This document shows positions 45,601 through 57,020 of a stretch of 64,000 nucleotides of DNA, in pieces. Made by a program: the position numbers and the translations under genes. The stretch's first letter is position 1. The number at the start of each line of letters is the position of its first letter. This DNA comes from Delphinus delphis. Lineage: Eukaryota; Chordata; Mammalia; Artiodactyla; Delphinidae. Location: NCBI RefSeq assembly GCF_949987515.2, contig NC_082689.1, positions 68,818,267 through 68,882,266 on the forward strand, written 5' to 3'. The notes beneath the pieces are model-generated. The model made no database searches, was not told the origin of the DNA, and was given only the letters and a program-made list of their open reading frames with translations.

Positions 45601-45984
45601 TTATTATTTTTATCTGAAGATGTGGTAAGAAATAACACTGGAAAGTTAGACAAGGGACAGAACTTGTCTGATAAACTAAGGAGTCTAAACTATGTTCTAT
45701 AAGCAGTGAGGAACCACTGAAGGGGTTTAATCTAAGATGTTAGGAGTTCAGATTTAAGGCTTAGAAAAATAACTATGTCACCAGTTAAAGTCTAGGGAGA
45801 AAAGAAGGGAGGCAGGAAAGAAGTTAGGCTTCTGGAGGGGGCAAAGACTGGCAGCTCACACTTAGAATAGTTTTTGTTGACAACGTTCTGGGAGTAGATA
45901 ATTTTGCTCAGGGACATCTTGTATAATAAGAGAAGATGTGGGCTAAGGGAAGAAGCCAAGGGACTATCAAGATGCCGATACAAT

Positions 45985-46520
45985 TTAATTATATAAATGC
46001 TTATTGAGCATTTACCTGCTGTGTGCCAGGTACTGTTCCAAGTGCTGGAGAAATAGTGGTGAATGGATGCTTGAAGTTTGTGTCCTGGTGGAGGGAGATA
46101 ATAAACAAAGAAGCACATAAGAACCAGAAGAAAATATCAGTTACTGATTATGCAGAGGGTTGAAACAGGTTGATATGAGAGAGAGTAACTTAGGGATCAC
46201 TTGGATTAGGTGATCTCTGGGAGATGATGGCTGATGTCTATGTGGTAACAAGAAGCCGGACCTGAGAAAATCAAGAGAAAGCCTGCTTTGGGCAGAAGGA
46301 TATATAGGGGTGAGCAGAAAAGAGAACTGGTCAAAAGAACTGAGAAGGAGTAGTCAGAGTTATAGAAGGGAAAGGAGTTCAGTTTTGCTGTCTAAGAGGA
46401 GGAAGGAAAGAGTCCAAAGAAAGAGTGGTCAGAATTCTTGAATCAGATAAATCAAGTCTGAAAAAGCCCATAGGCTATCAGTTAGATTTATTGATTGGTG
46501 GATTTAGGAAGAAGAGAGAA
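45985..46520 (-). repeat. L2 end plus associated ancient repeat
   Basis: 'gcttattgagcatttacctg', 'ctgtgtgccaggtactgttc' and 'caagtgctggagaaatagtg' are a clear reverse L2 end. The sequence continues ('gagaaggagtagtcagagtt', 'aaaggagttcagttttgctg', 'aaagagtggtcagaattctt') in an order I have seen beside such ends in other mammals, but I cannot name the family. Confidence 0.65.
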
Positions 46521-46534
46521 GAGGGTGAGCTAGT

Positions 46535-46745
46535 ATTTATTATCACTCGCAATATATTTGTAGCTATGTTATTTTACAGTTTATGTAACTGTTTAATCTT
46601 CACAATAGCAATAATATTACTATACTCATTTTACAGATGAAAAGACCTAGAAGCAGAGATGTTAAATATATTACCCAACGTCAGATAGCAAATAAGCTGG
46701 TATAAGAACCCAGATCTGCCTCACTATGAAACTCTCAGTGTCTCC
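46535..46745 (-). repeat. MIR SINE fossil, reverse orientation
   Basis: 'tttaatcttcacaatagcaa', 'actcattttacagatgaaaa', 'gacctagaagcagagatgtt' and 'agaacccagatctgcctcac' follow the reverse MIR. Confidence 0.85.
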
Positions 46746-46989
46746 AACACGATTGGCAGCGAAGGAAGCAAGATTGCAGAATGTGGCGTGGAGGAGTGGG
46801 GATTTGGGTAGAGAGAAGATGCATGCTTTGCGTACACAATTCTTTCTTGAAACTTGACCCTGAAAGAAAAGCTAGGGAGTAGGGGCAATGAGTTACCTGA
46901 CTTGCTGAACTAAATGTTTCATTAATAATATTTGTATTTTATTTATTCATTTATAAAGAGTGTTGAAGAACAAGTAGAAGTTCTTAGTT

Positions 46990-47235
46990 TTATTTTATCC
47001 TATACCAGACGTTGATAAACTACGGTCTGTGGGCCAAATCCAGCCTGCCCTCTGTTTTCTTTAAGTAAAGTTTTATTGGAATATGACGCATTCCCTCATG
47101 TGAGTCTGTGGCTCACATTTACATATTATCTACGGCGACTTTTGCACCATATTGATGGAGAGACCGTGGAGCCCCACACAGCCTAAAATAGTTTCTATCT
47201 GGTCCTTTCCAGAAAAAACTTTGCCTACTCCTATC
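46990..47235. mobile_element. hAT-like non-autonomous DNA transposon fossil
   Basis: 'ttgataaactacggtctgtg', 'ggccaaatccagcctgccct', 'aagtaaagttttattggaat' and 'agcctaaaatagtttctatc' follow a common mammalian hAT-type element whose ends read CAGGGGTCGGCAAAC. Nearly full length; no transposase. Family name not assigned. Confidence 0.8.
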
Positions 47236-47311
47236 TTACAGGGAAAAAATAGAGCTGTTGAAAGTTGTTAGCAAATGAAAAGGATTATGTGGAACATATA
47301 AAATGGCAAAT

Positions 47312-47365
47312 TATATATATGTGTGTGTGTATATATATATATATACACACACACACATATATATA
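47312..47365. repeat. Palindromic (TA)(TG)5(TA)n(CA)6(TA) tract
   Basis: A 54 bp near-perfect palindrome. TATATATAT-(GT)5 on the left mirrors (AC)6-ATATATATA on the right around a central (TA) run. One extra CA unit breaks exact symmetry. Confidence 0.92.
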
Positions 47366-47639
47366 GGCAAGTTAACATGGTTGTTCACGCAGGATGAATT
47401 TGTAGGGAATTATGCCACTATTGCAGGAACGAAGTGATGGGAACCTCGCCTAGGTGGGACTAAGGAGGAAAGGATAGGAGGGACCTTGGGAACTGATGGA
47501 ATGCAGGAGTTGAGGGGGAACATCAAAGGCTGATCCAAAGGACCTGGGTGAATGAGTGCAGAAATAAGAAAGTCAAAAAAGGAAACAGTATAGAGGAAGG
47601 CGGAGACATTTATTTTAGAAACGTGTAATGCATTAAATG

Positions 47640-47875
47640 TGGCAGAGTGGGAAGAGCATAGACTTCAGGTCTGAGACCTGCATTCGAGTCCCAGCTTTTC
47701 CACTTGTACACATGTGACATGGGGAAAATAACCTTTTCAGGCTGTTTCCTTATCTGTAACATGAGGATAATGGTGCCTGCTCTGGAAGGTTTTGGGGAGG
47801 TCAAAATGAGATGCCATGTACTTATTAGCATTGTGCTTGGGACATATTAGTTAATTGTAGCGATAATAAGCAAGT
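47640..47875 (+). repeat. MIR SINE fossil, forward orientation
   Basis: 'ggcagagtgggaagagcata', 'cattcgagtcccagcttttc', 'ttccttatctgtaacatgag' and 'tattagcattgtgcttggga' match forward MIR. A reverse frame (47610-47831) is derived from it. Confidence 0.85.
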
Positions 47876-47879
47876 TGTT

Positions 47880-49545
47880 ATATTTCAAAATGCTATTCAA
47901 ATTAGGCCATCATTACAAGTATTACATTACAGTAAAGGAGATTTCATTTTCATTTGTGTCAAAAGTGAACCTCTAGCTTGACTGTGGCCTATTTCTTCTT
48001 CTTATTCAATCATCTCTCTTTATACTTTCTTTCTTAATAGACAGCTAGATAATTTGTCATGTACATGCCCAAGTAGGAAACTTTCTAGCGTAATGTCAAT
48101 TTCTTTGGCATTGAAGAATAAATTAAAATGATTCATTAGCATTACAGAATTATTTGTTGTAATTGGTATAATTTTAATGGAATTATAGGATGTGATCAGA
48201 TTATTCTCTTCTGAAACTTTAGTATTCCCACTTCACATTTATTTTTATTTTTAATAAATGCTTCAACCTCACCATTTTTCTTTCTACAGCTATCCCGGGG
48301 CATAATTAGTCTGGTATAGCTAGCTACCTGCCTAGTCACCCAAGAATTCCTCCAGATGAATTTTTTTCTTCTCTTTGCCGTTCTACTCCTCACTGATCAT
48401 TCTATGTTTGTTACAATATTACCCATGAATCAAGTAGTGAAATCAAAATTAAGTATAGCAAAACAACTCCTTTCTAACGTAAATGTCAATAAAGAGGTCT
48501 TATACATACATAAATGGTCATATGTACAGTGTAAAGGCTTGTAAGGTATTATACACACACACCCCTCCCCCATATAATCAGTCTTAGCTATTAAACTTTT
48601 AAGAAGTAAAAAAAGAATACCTTTTCTTTCCTACCTGATTTAGAAACAAATTGAGAATTAGTTGCAGTGGTCAAACAGCTGGGTCAATTTTATTACTGAT
48701 GAAAACTAGCTTTGGCTTAGATGCAAGTAAATAGACCTTATAACACTTCTTGTTAAATTGAACCTTAAGCATTTCCACTTAAGAGAGAGGTGAAAGGCCG
48801 AGAGTGTTAGTCTAACAAAAGTTTCTCTGCGTGGAACATTAAGAGTAAGGGAGTAAGTGTTTACCCAGGATATCAGTTTATTCTTAGAACTCTTTCTTAA
48901 CTTTAGACATATGTGAGCACAGGAGTAGAAAGCTAAATGCCCCCAGGTTATTCTGAAGCAACAGAACTGTAGTGTTTATCTCAAACCATTTTGATATAAA
49001 GTTTCCCTCAAAAATCTTATTTATTTAACCTTCCTTTATCTGTCTCCTCCGACATGTATCCTCTTATGTGTCAAGTATTTTCAGTTGTCCTGATTCTGAT
49101 GTTTTATCACACCACTGACATTGGTATTTATTTTATTGCTAATCTTTTATCCCTCATGCAATCATGGTTTCACTTTTTGTGTGATTTCACCTTGAATGGT
49201 GGTACTCCGATGGCTCATCTTTTTAAGCAATTGGCAGTGAGTTTAAGCTTACTGCTGAACTCTGTTAATTTTAAATCTTTCTTAGTGCACACATTGGGTT
49301 TGTATTTAATGATTCTTTATCATTACATAGGCCAAAGTTACAATCATTTTTTAAAAATTTTAACAAATAACAATAACTAATCTTAGAAAAATGATACCTG
49401 TGTTTTAAAATCTGTTTCAACTTAGTATTATGTTCAGTGTGATAATGCATCAGTGTTAATTTATGTCATGAGTTTACCTTGTTTCACACAAGGGGCCAAA
49501 TAAAGTACCTGGTAGGTCTTCCCTATGGCATGCTGTTGTGAATTT
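47880..49545. other. No recognised gene or repeat
   Basis: About 1.7 kb AT-rich. A 108-codon frame at 49054-49380 (+) encodes a Leu/Phe/His-rich sequence with hydrophobic stretches but no recognisable family; most likely chance. Confidence 0.4.
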
Positions 49546-49554
49546 ACTCAGAGC

Positions 49555-49795
49555 CATGTATTTTAATTCTGGTTAAAATCTTGGCTCTGCAACTGTCCTT
49601 AAGGCCATTGGTAAGTTGCTTCATTTTACTGAGACTGTCAGTTTTCTTCTTTATGAGGATGGTACAGAGCTCACAAGGTTGCTGGAAAGTAAAATGAGGT
49701 AACATAATTAGTGTATATAAAGTACTTAGTATAGTGTTTAACTTATATAAGACATGCTCAACATGTACTAGTCTCCTCAACTTCAATATTTACTC
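49555..49795 (+). repeat. MIR SINE fossil, forward orientation
   Basis: 'tcttggctctgcaactgtcc', 'attggtaagttgcttcattt', 'aaaatgaggtaacataatta' and 'aaagtacttagtatagtgtt' match forward MIR. Confidence 0.85.
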
Positions 49796-49855
49796 TCCTA
49801 TTTTTAATGCCAATAAAAGATGTGATCCTTGTTTAGTGAACAGCGAATGATAATA

Positions 49856-51120
49856 AAGATTGCAGGACCCCATTGTAAGATAAATCACTCAGCCTATATG
49901 TATGGATCCTGAAATGGTGAGTGGACCCTGGGCTCCAAGTACCAACTCCAACAACAGAGGACTGAGAACAGGGATAGAGAGAGAGAAAATAGTTACTGGA
50001 GGATTTATATAGGAAACTTCTTGTCGAAGAGCTGGCCCCATGCCTATACTCTACCCAAGCCAGGAAGTTACTTCATATTCATCTGCTGTGTATGGCCTTA
50101 GTTAAAACTCTCTGAGGAATGAGAAACAAAACCACACCTTGACATCTCAAGTAAAAATGAGAATGGAATAGTAGCAGATGCTATAAGGATATGAGAGTAA
50201 ATGCCACTGTCATGCAAGATTACGAAGTACAGTCATACCCCAAGGAAAAGGAAATCGGGAATTGCTAAGTCCTACACTGAGCTACTCTCTCTCTTTCCGA
50301 GGCTACATGGTTTCCATCTTCTGTCCTTTCTTATCCTTTCTCTTCTCTCTCCCAAACCACCCTCTGAAACCCCTCTCTCCCCTTCTCTTTCTTTTCTCTC
50401 AACCCCTTTCTCTCCTTTATCTCACCTCTGCCTTTTCTCTCTCTCTCTCTCCCTCTCTCTTTCCTCCTCCTCTCTCTCTCCCCCCCACCCCAGTATTTTC
50501 CACTTGTAGTTGGTTCAACACGCAGTCTTTAAATCAATATATCCTTTTATCTCATCACCCAAGAATAATTGGCTCAGTATTTCACTACTGTAACTACACT
50601 TCCCAAAGAGGAGCAGGTTTGGCACAGATCATTTGTACTAGCCAATGGGTTGGCCTTCCTAGGTATGAGGTTGAGCATACTTGAGAGTGTGCTCATGTGA
50701 TATCTAAGTTAAGCCCCACCTCCAGAGGCTATATGAGCAGGCTAATTAAGAAGGTATCAGCTGTTTTCCTAGCACTTACCACAGGAAGTGTTCACCCAAC
50801 TGGAAGCTCTTTGAACCCCTTACAATTGGGATTTTATGCAGCCTTCCTCATGTCAGTGTGATCAATTATTAACTCAGTTTCTAGCCCCTCCCCTATCTCT
50901 GGAGAATGAGAGGTTGGGCTGAAAATTCCAATCATTTAATCATGGCTTGGTCTTTCTGGGGACCAGCCCCATCCAGGAGTTATCCAGGAGCCTACCCAGT
51001 AGTGCCTCATTAGAGCAAAAGATGCTCCTAGTACTCTTATTTAGGAATTTATAAGGGTTTAGGAGCCCTGTGTCAGGGACCAGGGACAGAGACCAATATA
51101 TATTTCTATTATCTCACAGC
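49856..51120 (+). mobile_element. Probable endogenous-retrovirus LTR (solo)
   Basis: The stretch from 'agattgcaggaccccattgt' to 'tatttctattatctcaca' has the make-up of a mammalian ERV LTR. Its 3' half ('aagccccacctccagaggct', 'catggcttggtctttctggg', 'ctgtgtcagggaccagggac', 'ccaatatatatttctattat') follows an LTR consensus I recall, whose family I cannot name. No internal viral genes are visible on either side, so it would be a solo LTR. Exact ends and TSD were not resolved. Two forward frames here are low-complexity artefacts. Confidence 0.55.
50262..50497. repeat. Long polypyrimidine (CT-rich) tract
   Basis: About 235 bp with very few purines, including (CT)n runs near 50437-50460 and 50471-50480 and an 8-C run. 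It yields Ser/Leu/Pro-rich open frames (50201-50509, 50262-50684) that reflect base composition only. Confidence 0.9.
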
Positions 51121-51124
51121 AGCA

Positions 51125-52264
51125 TAGAGATAAGTGTTTTCATCCAACTCTTTCCCTCTGCCCATTCCCTGTTGAGGACAAGAGATCTCTCCACTTCTGA
51201 TCCTTGTTTTGCTGATGATTAAAAAAGCAAGTGATAAAATTAGTGCAATATAAGAGAATAAAGAGAGAACAAAAATTTATACAAGTTTAAGCGTAAAGTG
51301 CAAAATGAATATGAAATAAGAAAATATTTTAAATAATGATTTAAAATGAGGAAATTAAAAGAAGGGTTAGGAGTTTCTCCTCTTTATCTGAAAGGCTGTA
51401 CATATTATTTTTTTCTTAGATTTGTGTTTCATGATAAGTTCCCTGAATTTACTCTCAAAAAATGAAATCACTAAAACCATGACATAGGAACTATGAAGTT
51501 CAATCAAAATAGTACCTCTAATTATTTCTTTAATGAAAATGATTTATAAACATAAAAAAATGCTTAGAAATATTTGTTTGTTTCGAAAATAAATTATTAG
51601 CGTTTGTGAAAGCAGTGATAAACATTTTTTGCATTTGTATTTTTTTTTAAAAAAGTCCACTGCTTATCACATCATTTAATTATTACTAAAAACATAATGG
51701 ATGATAATCAGATTTTAAACATTTATAAAATACAGATACTCTTCAGAACTGGTTTAAGTATTGTTTTGTGATGACACTGATTTTGATAAACTAAAGTTTG
51801 ATTCTAGCTACAAAATGAAGTGTTATTTCATAGGTATAAAAAGATTGACTTCTACTCTTTTTTTTGTTTTTGCTTTAAGAGGTTTTTATTTATTTTTGTT
51901 CCTCAGTGTGCTTTCTGTTTCATTTTACTTGTGAGTCATAAATTAACACAATTCTTACTCCTTTTTCTTTGAATTGTCATTGCCAACACCTTCAGTTCAA
52001 GTTGACAAGATACAGGTTCTTAAAAATGTTGTTGCTCCTTATAAAGACATAATGGAATTATTTAGAGTGATACTTTTTTGTGACTGCAATATTCAAAGGG
52101 CTTTTAGTTTGATATCAACTGAAGTATAGCCTGTAATCTTCTTTATTATATGTACTTTTTTGACCATTGAAAACTGTTATGTCAAATTAAACTTGCCCTT
52201 GTCAGTTACTAATAATGAGACCCAGAGAAAATAGTAGCTAAAGTGTCCACCAAAGAGTTTATTT
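51125..52264. other. No recognised gene or repeat
   Basis: About 1.1 kb AT-rich sequence; nothing named. Confidence 0.45.
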
Positions 52265-52281
52265 AGAAATCTTCATTTGAG

Positions 52282-52487
52282 GGGCTTCCCTGGTGGCGCA
52301 GTGGTTGAGAGTCCACCTGCCGATGCAGGGGACATGGGTTCGTGCCCTGGTCTGGGAAGATCCCACATGCTGCGGAGTGGCTGGGCCCGTGAGCCATGGC
52401 CGCTGAGCCTGCGTGTCCGGAGCCTGTGCTCCGCAACGGGAGAGGCCACAGCAGTGAGAGGCCCGCCTACCACACACAAAAAAAATA
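52282..52487 (+). mobile_element. CHR-type SINE, short form
   Basis: GGGCTTCCCTGGTGGCGCAG start and a short CACACACAAAAAAA tail. TSD AGAAATCTTCATTTGA (52265-52280) and AGAAATCTTCACTTAA (52488-52503), two mismatches. Confidence 0.94.
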
Positions 52488-52504
52488 AGAAATCTTCACT
52501 TAAT

Positions 52505-53060
52505 ATGAAAGGAATTATTCGTTCTGCAAGTTCATAAATTCCTAGAAGCCTAATACTCATTTCTTATTTGTCTTTATATCCACAATGCCTATTTAATAAA
52601 TGTATATTGAATAAATTAATGAAATTCCAGGGAGACATGTTGATGGGTTTTTGTCAAATTTGTGAGTATTATAATCTCAGAAATTCCCAGTTTAAGACAT
52701 GGAAAATATTGATTTGAGATACATTTTTATTTTTAACAAGACCTGTTGTTTATCTTCTTTCAATGACTCTCTTCCTTTGACTTTGATACTGGAGGACAGA
52801 CAGTTTCTACCATTTGACTGTTACAAATTATCATTTAATTTAAGAAAACATAGTCATGTTTTGCTTTTGGAAAAATTCTGACATGGGAGGAAAATTAACC
52901 AGGTACAGTTGTATATAAATGTATATAAAAGGTCACTATAATGATTGAGGTGAACTGATCCAATCTGAGGTGACACTTGGTAACAGTCACGTGGAAAAAG
53001 ATAGTTCAAAGCTTCAAGGAGAGTGATTAGGCTAGCCACGTGTAGGGATCAATTTTTCCT
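52505..53060. other. No recognised gene; faint L2-end words
   Basis: 'atttaataaatgtatattga' at ~52590 is all that hints at an L2 terminus. Nothing else was recognised. Confidence 0.4.
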
Positions 53061-53064
53061 GTTT

Positions 53065-53205
53065 GTGGAAATAGTGGAAAGTGGTGCTCTTTGCTTTTCT
53101 TCTCTGAGTTGTCTATGTGTCTCTTTCCTCCACTGTATAAGCTTCTCGAAGACAAGGATGGTAACCTTCACTTTGGCACACACTAAATAAATGGTTAATG
53201 CATTG
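53065..53205 (+). repeat. L2 3' end fossil, forward
   Basis: 'cactgtataagcttctcgaa', 'gacaaggatggtaaccttca' and 'cacactaaataaatggttaa' match the forward L2 terminus. Confidence 0.65.
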
Positions 53206-53279
53206 AATTTATTGAAGTAGGGGAAAGTAGGGAGAGGCAAAATGTGTGGAGATGTCAAAGTTAAGATCATATTTAGTTT

Positions 53280-53526
53280 GGGCTTCCCTGGTGGTGCAGT
53301 GGTTAAGAATCCGTCTGCCAATGCAGGGGGCATGGGTTTGAACCCTGGTCTGGGAAGAACCCATATGCCGTGGAGCAACTAAGCCTGTGAGCCACAACTA
53401 CTGAAGCCCGCATGCCTAGAGCCCGTGCTCCACAACAAGAGAAGCCACCGCAATGAGAAGCCCGTGCACCACAATGAAGACCAGCTAAAAATAAATAAAT
53501 TAATTAAGTAAATAAAATTTTTTAAA
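53280..53526 (+). mobile_element. CHR SINE, long-type with 3' internal deletion
   Basis: Starts GGGCTTCCCTGGTGGTGCAG and has long-form middle words ('gccacaactactgaagcccg', 'gaagccaccgcaatgagaag'). It then jumps from 'gcaccacaatgaagacc' to the (AAAT)n tail, lacking the ~40 bp seen in the copy at 34843. Perfect 17 bp TSD AAGATCATATTTAGTTT at 53263-53279 and 53527-53543. Confidence 0.95.
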
Positions 53527-53860
53527 AAGATCATATTTAGTTTAATCATACTCCTAATTGGCCTCCACTATTGATTCTATGGGCTTTGAGGATCTTAAGT
53601 TTGAAACAGAGTGATGTGTTTCCAGCTGTATCTGAGCTGGCTGCTCTGTACTTGCTTGACTTTAACAATACGTGTGGCTGATGAACAGTGGGGAAAAGGA
53701 AGGCAGCTTTAATAAATACTCCAAGATGAAAAACTATACTATACTGAATGAATTGGGACACAAAATATATAATGGGCTAGAAAACAATTTCATTGCTGTG
53801 AAGCCAAAGAGGTGATATAATTGACATTACTGGAGAAGTTGGAAGTAAAAGACTATGATG

Positions 53861-54071
53861 GGGCTTCCCTGGTGACTCAGTGGTTGAGAGTCCGCCTGCC
53901 GATGCAGGGGACACGGGTTCGTGTCCCGGTCCGGGAGGATCCCACATGCCGCAGAGCAGCTGGGCCCGTGGGCCATGGCCGCTGAGCCTGCGCGTCTGGA
54001 GCCTGTGCTCTGCAATGGGAGAGGCCACAGCAGTGAGGCACACGTACCGCAAAAAAAAAAAGAAAAAAAAA
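53861..54071 (+). mobile_element. CHR-type SINE, short form
   Basis: Starts GGGCTTCCCTGGTGACTCAG and has a poly(A) tail broken by a G. Perfect TSD AAAAGACTATGATG at 53847-53860 and 54072-54085. A few bases are missing in the 'gtgagaggcccacg' segment. Confidence 0.95.
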
Positions 54072-54109
54072 AAAAGACTATGATGAGGCAATGAAATGAA
54101 TGCAATGGG

Positions 54110-54300
54110 AAGGACATAGTATGGTGAAAAAGAACAGCTTTTTAGTCAGAAAATCTGGGTTCAAGTTCAAAATTTCCTTGGGTTACTGACTATGACCTTT
54201 GCAACCCTCAGTTTTCTCATCTCTAAAATGGAGGGAATACTAATATTTTACTTACGTAGTTATTGTCATGATTAATTGAATGTGATAATATATGTTTTCC
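54110..54300 (+). repeat. MIR SINE fossil, forward orientation
   Basis: 'aatctgggttcaagttcaaa', 'ccctcagttttctcatctct', 'aaaatggagggaatactaat' and 'atgattaattgaatgtgata' match forward MIR. Confidence 0.85.
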
Positions 54301-54304
54301 TTTT

Positions 54305-55195
54305 TAGGACACATTTGGATTCAAGAACCTGAAATCCATTTCCTAACTCAAATAAAATAGAAATATATTTTTAAAAGAGATAAGGAGATTAGTGGCTAAT
54401 CCATTAATCAAAAGAAGTATAGCCTAGCTCATAAAATTTGGAAGTCACTATGACTCTATTCTCTTTATCTGCCCCTTTCTCTCCCTGAGATCTTGTGTCT
54501 ATCATCAACTCATTTCTCTGAATTCCTGTACCATTCTTTTTGTTTTGGGCCTGGAATAACAAAATCTTCTTACAAGGGGGCTATACAACAAAGGATTTGT
54601 TAATTTATTTAACAAAAAGTTTGGAGGTAGAACATATCCGGAGTTGGTAACTCAGTAGCTCAGCTATGTAGTCATGGACCCAGGTTGTTCTTATTTTTAT
54701 GTATCTCTACCTCAGCCTCTAGGCGTATCCTCTTAAGCTGGCCACTTTGAGGGTCCCCAGGTAGATACCTCAGTCTTAGGCATCAGCTGTCTACAGGAGG
54801 AAAAAGAGTTGTCTTTCTTGCTCATTTTTCTGTAAAAGCAGTGGCCACTCATTAGGTATATCTCAGCAATAATTTTATTTGTAAACTATATAGCATTATA
54901 CTAATAGTTTTGAAGCTATTCATGAAGTATTCCAAAAGAAATATTCTGAAGATTAAACAGTATGAAATCAGATAAAAGGTTGGAAAAAAATCTGAGTTTC
55001 ACTCTGAGACTTACTTTATTGATAGATAGTAATTTCTATGGAGTCATGTGTAAACTGTTTAGGTATGTAGAAATTTATTCATTTAAAATACCTTTCATAT
55101 TAAAGTGTATTATAATAGTTGCTCTCATGAACTCTAAATTGAATAAATAATATATCTAAAAATCTCTCAAGGCAATCAGAAATATACAAAAATAA
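54305..55195. other. No recognised gene or repeat
   Basis: About 0.9 kb. No repeat words, exon signals or structure. Confidence 0.45.
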
Positions 55196-55199
55196 GAGT

Positions 55200-56000
55200 G
55201 ACACAAAGTCAAATATAAGTGCCAGAGGAAGGACCGACAAGGTCTACCTTAATACGAGAGTGGGAATTAAGAAAAACTTCATAAAGTGGCACTTGATTTC
55301 AAAAAGTTGGGCTAGAGGAAGGCTACACATGCAAGGGAAACAGAGAAAGCAAAGACTTGCAAAGTGCAGAGTTGTAAAGGCATGAATAATGTTAGGAGAT
55401 CATGAGAAATTTTATTTTACAATGAAAATGGCAATAACGTTTACGCTGGATTTTGATCCTGGAATTCCCTGGGTCAGGCTGAGAAGTTTCAGCTGTATAG
55501 TTGGAAGCCAGAAACCATCGAATACTTGAGGAAGACAAACATGTTTGGCAAAAAGAGTTGGTCTGCAGTACGTTGGGGAACATGGAACTCTGGAGACTGT
55601 CTGCAATAGTTCCAGCAAATTCATGTTATTTCATCCAGAGTTGAATAGGAATGAAAGTGAGAGCTCAAATCGATGAGACAGCTCCAAGTTGTGAAGGTAT
55701 AACACTTAATAGTCTGGGCATAAGGAAAAGATAACTGAGATTTTTAAGCCTTGGGAACTGGAAGAAAGGTAATGCCTTTAACAGAAATATGGTAGAAGGA
55801 GGAGAGATTTGGAAGATGAAATGAGTTGTTCAGATTTGGGGCCAAGGCATTTGAGCTATCAAAAGGGACTGCAGTGGCAAACATTTGGAAAATCCAGGTC
55901 TGGAATTTGGGAGAAAATTGGACTAAGTTTAGAGATTTTGATGTCATCACCATATTGATAATAATAAGAATATAAGCAAAGGATAAAAGTGAAATCAAAA
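55200..56000. repeat. Ancient interspersed repeat, family not assigned
   Basis: The purine-rich text from 'gtgccagaggaaggaccgac' to 'gagattttgatgtcatcacc' (e.g. 'ttgggctagaggaaggctac', 'ggcatttgagctatcaaaag', 'aaatccaggtctggaatttg') runs like a mammalian dispersed repeat often adjacent to L2 ends, as at 46130-46520. No coding potential. I may be wrong about its class. Confidence 0.4.
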
Positions 56001-56099
56001 CACTTCATGAGATGAAAAAACAATAAAAACTGGTTACTTTCTCTAAATAATATATATTATTGTAATAGCATCGTATGATATTTACAGTTTCTGCATGAA

Positions 56100-56275
56100 T
56101 TTATATGTCTTGTCTTAACTAATTCTCTCAGAAATGTATCCCAAAGGTGTTAGTATCATTGTTTTACAGTTTGTGAGACTGATGCCCAAAGAGCTTAGAC
56201 AGTTTGCCCCAAGTCAAGCAGTCAGAAGGCACAGAAATTGGAATACTTGTGCTTATTTTAGGACTCAGCATTTCA
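56100..56275 (-). repeat. MIR SINE fossil, reverse orientation
   Basis: 'agtatcattgttttacagtt', 'tgtgagactgatgcccaaag' and 'cagtttgccccaagtcaagc' follow the reverse MIR. Confidence 0.75.
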
Positions 56276-56279
56276 CCTT

Positions 56280-56925
56280 TACTAATTTATAATTAACCGA
56301 AGTTAATACAGAATCTTGGGGTTCAAAAATATTATTATTAAATAAGTGAAATAAACATATATACATATGAGATCCAGTAATAATGCAGAACTTCTATATT
56401 TAATGAAATAATCTAAACATCTTTACTGTTTGCTTCAAATTTGAATCAATCAAAGTTAGTTCATTCAGATTCAGTGTGATATCAGGATAAAATGAGTGGG
56501 TTGTTGTGAGAATTCTCAGGCAAATATGTAATCAAGTTGCCATGAACTGAGGCTTAGGATGTTGCACCTGGGAATACCTGCAGTTGGCAAATTAAACCAA
56601 CCAAATATTTCATGGATTTTACTAAAATTCAAAGTTTAAAACCCTTCACTGGGCAGTTTGTGAATAAATTTTAATGAAAAAACAAGAGCATCACTTTGCT
56701 TTCATATTGCACTTTTCCAAAATCCCAAAGGGTTAGAAATACGATAGTACACCCTGTTCAATATCAATTTGTTTATAAGGACACCTGTGCCTTCTGCTTT
56801 GCTTATTTACATCTTAAGTTTGTATATTTACAGAATTTGACTACTCAACCAGCAGGTGCCATTTTTAATGTTTTGCTTCATTATTTTTAACCCCTTGGGT
56901 TTCTACATTATGCCATGTACTTACA
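56280..56925. other. No recognised gene or repeat
   Basis: About 650 bp AT-rich. A forward frame at 56696-56890 has no domain. Confidence 0.45.
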
Positions 56926-56927
56926 GA

Positions 56928-57020
56928 TATATGTATATATGTATGGGTGTATATATACGTATATATGGGTATGTATGTATATATGTGTATATCTATCTAT
57001 ATATATATAGAGAGAGAGAT
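56928..57020. repeat. TA/TG simple repeat ending in (GA)n
   Basis: 'atatatgtatatatgtatgg', 'gtatgtatgtatatatgtgt' and '(ta)5gagagagaga'. Open frames across it are compositional. Confidence 0.9.

Noticed and set aside
49054..49380. 108-codon hydrophobic ORF as a small membrane protein
   Set aside because: No signal peptide pattern, family motif or Kozak context; AT-rich DNA readily gives Leu/Phe/Ile-rich frames.
50201..50684. 140- and 102-codon Ser/Leu/Pro-rich ORFs
   Set aside because: They are read from a polypyrimidine tract, which lacks stop codons for compositional reasons.
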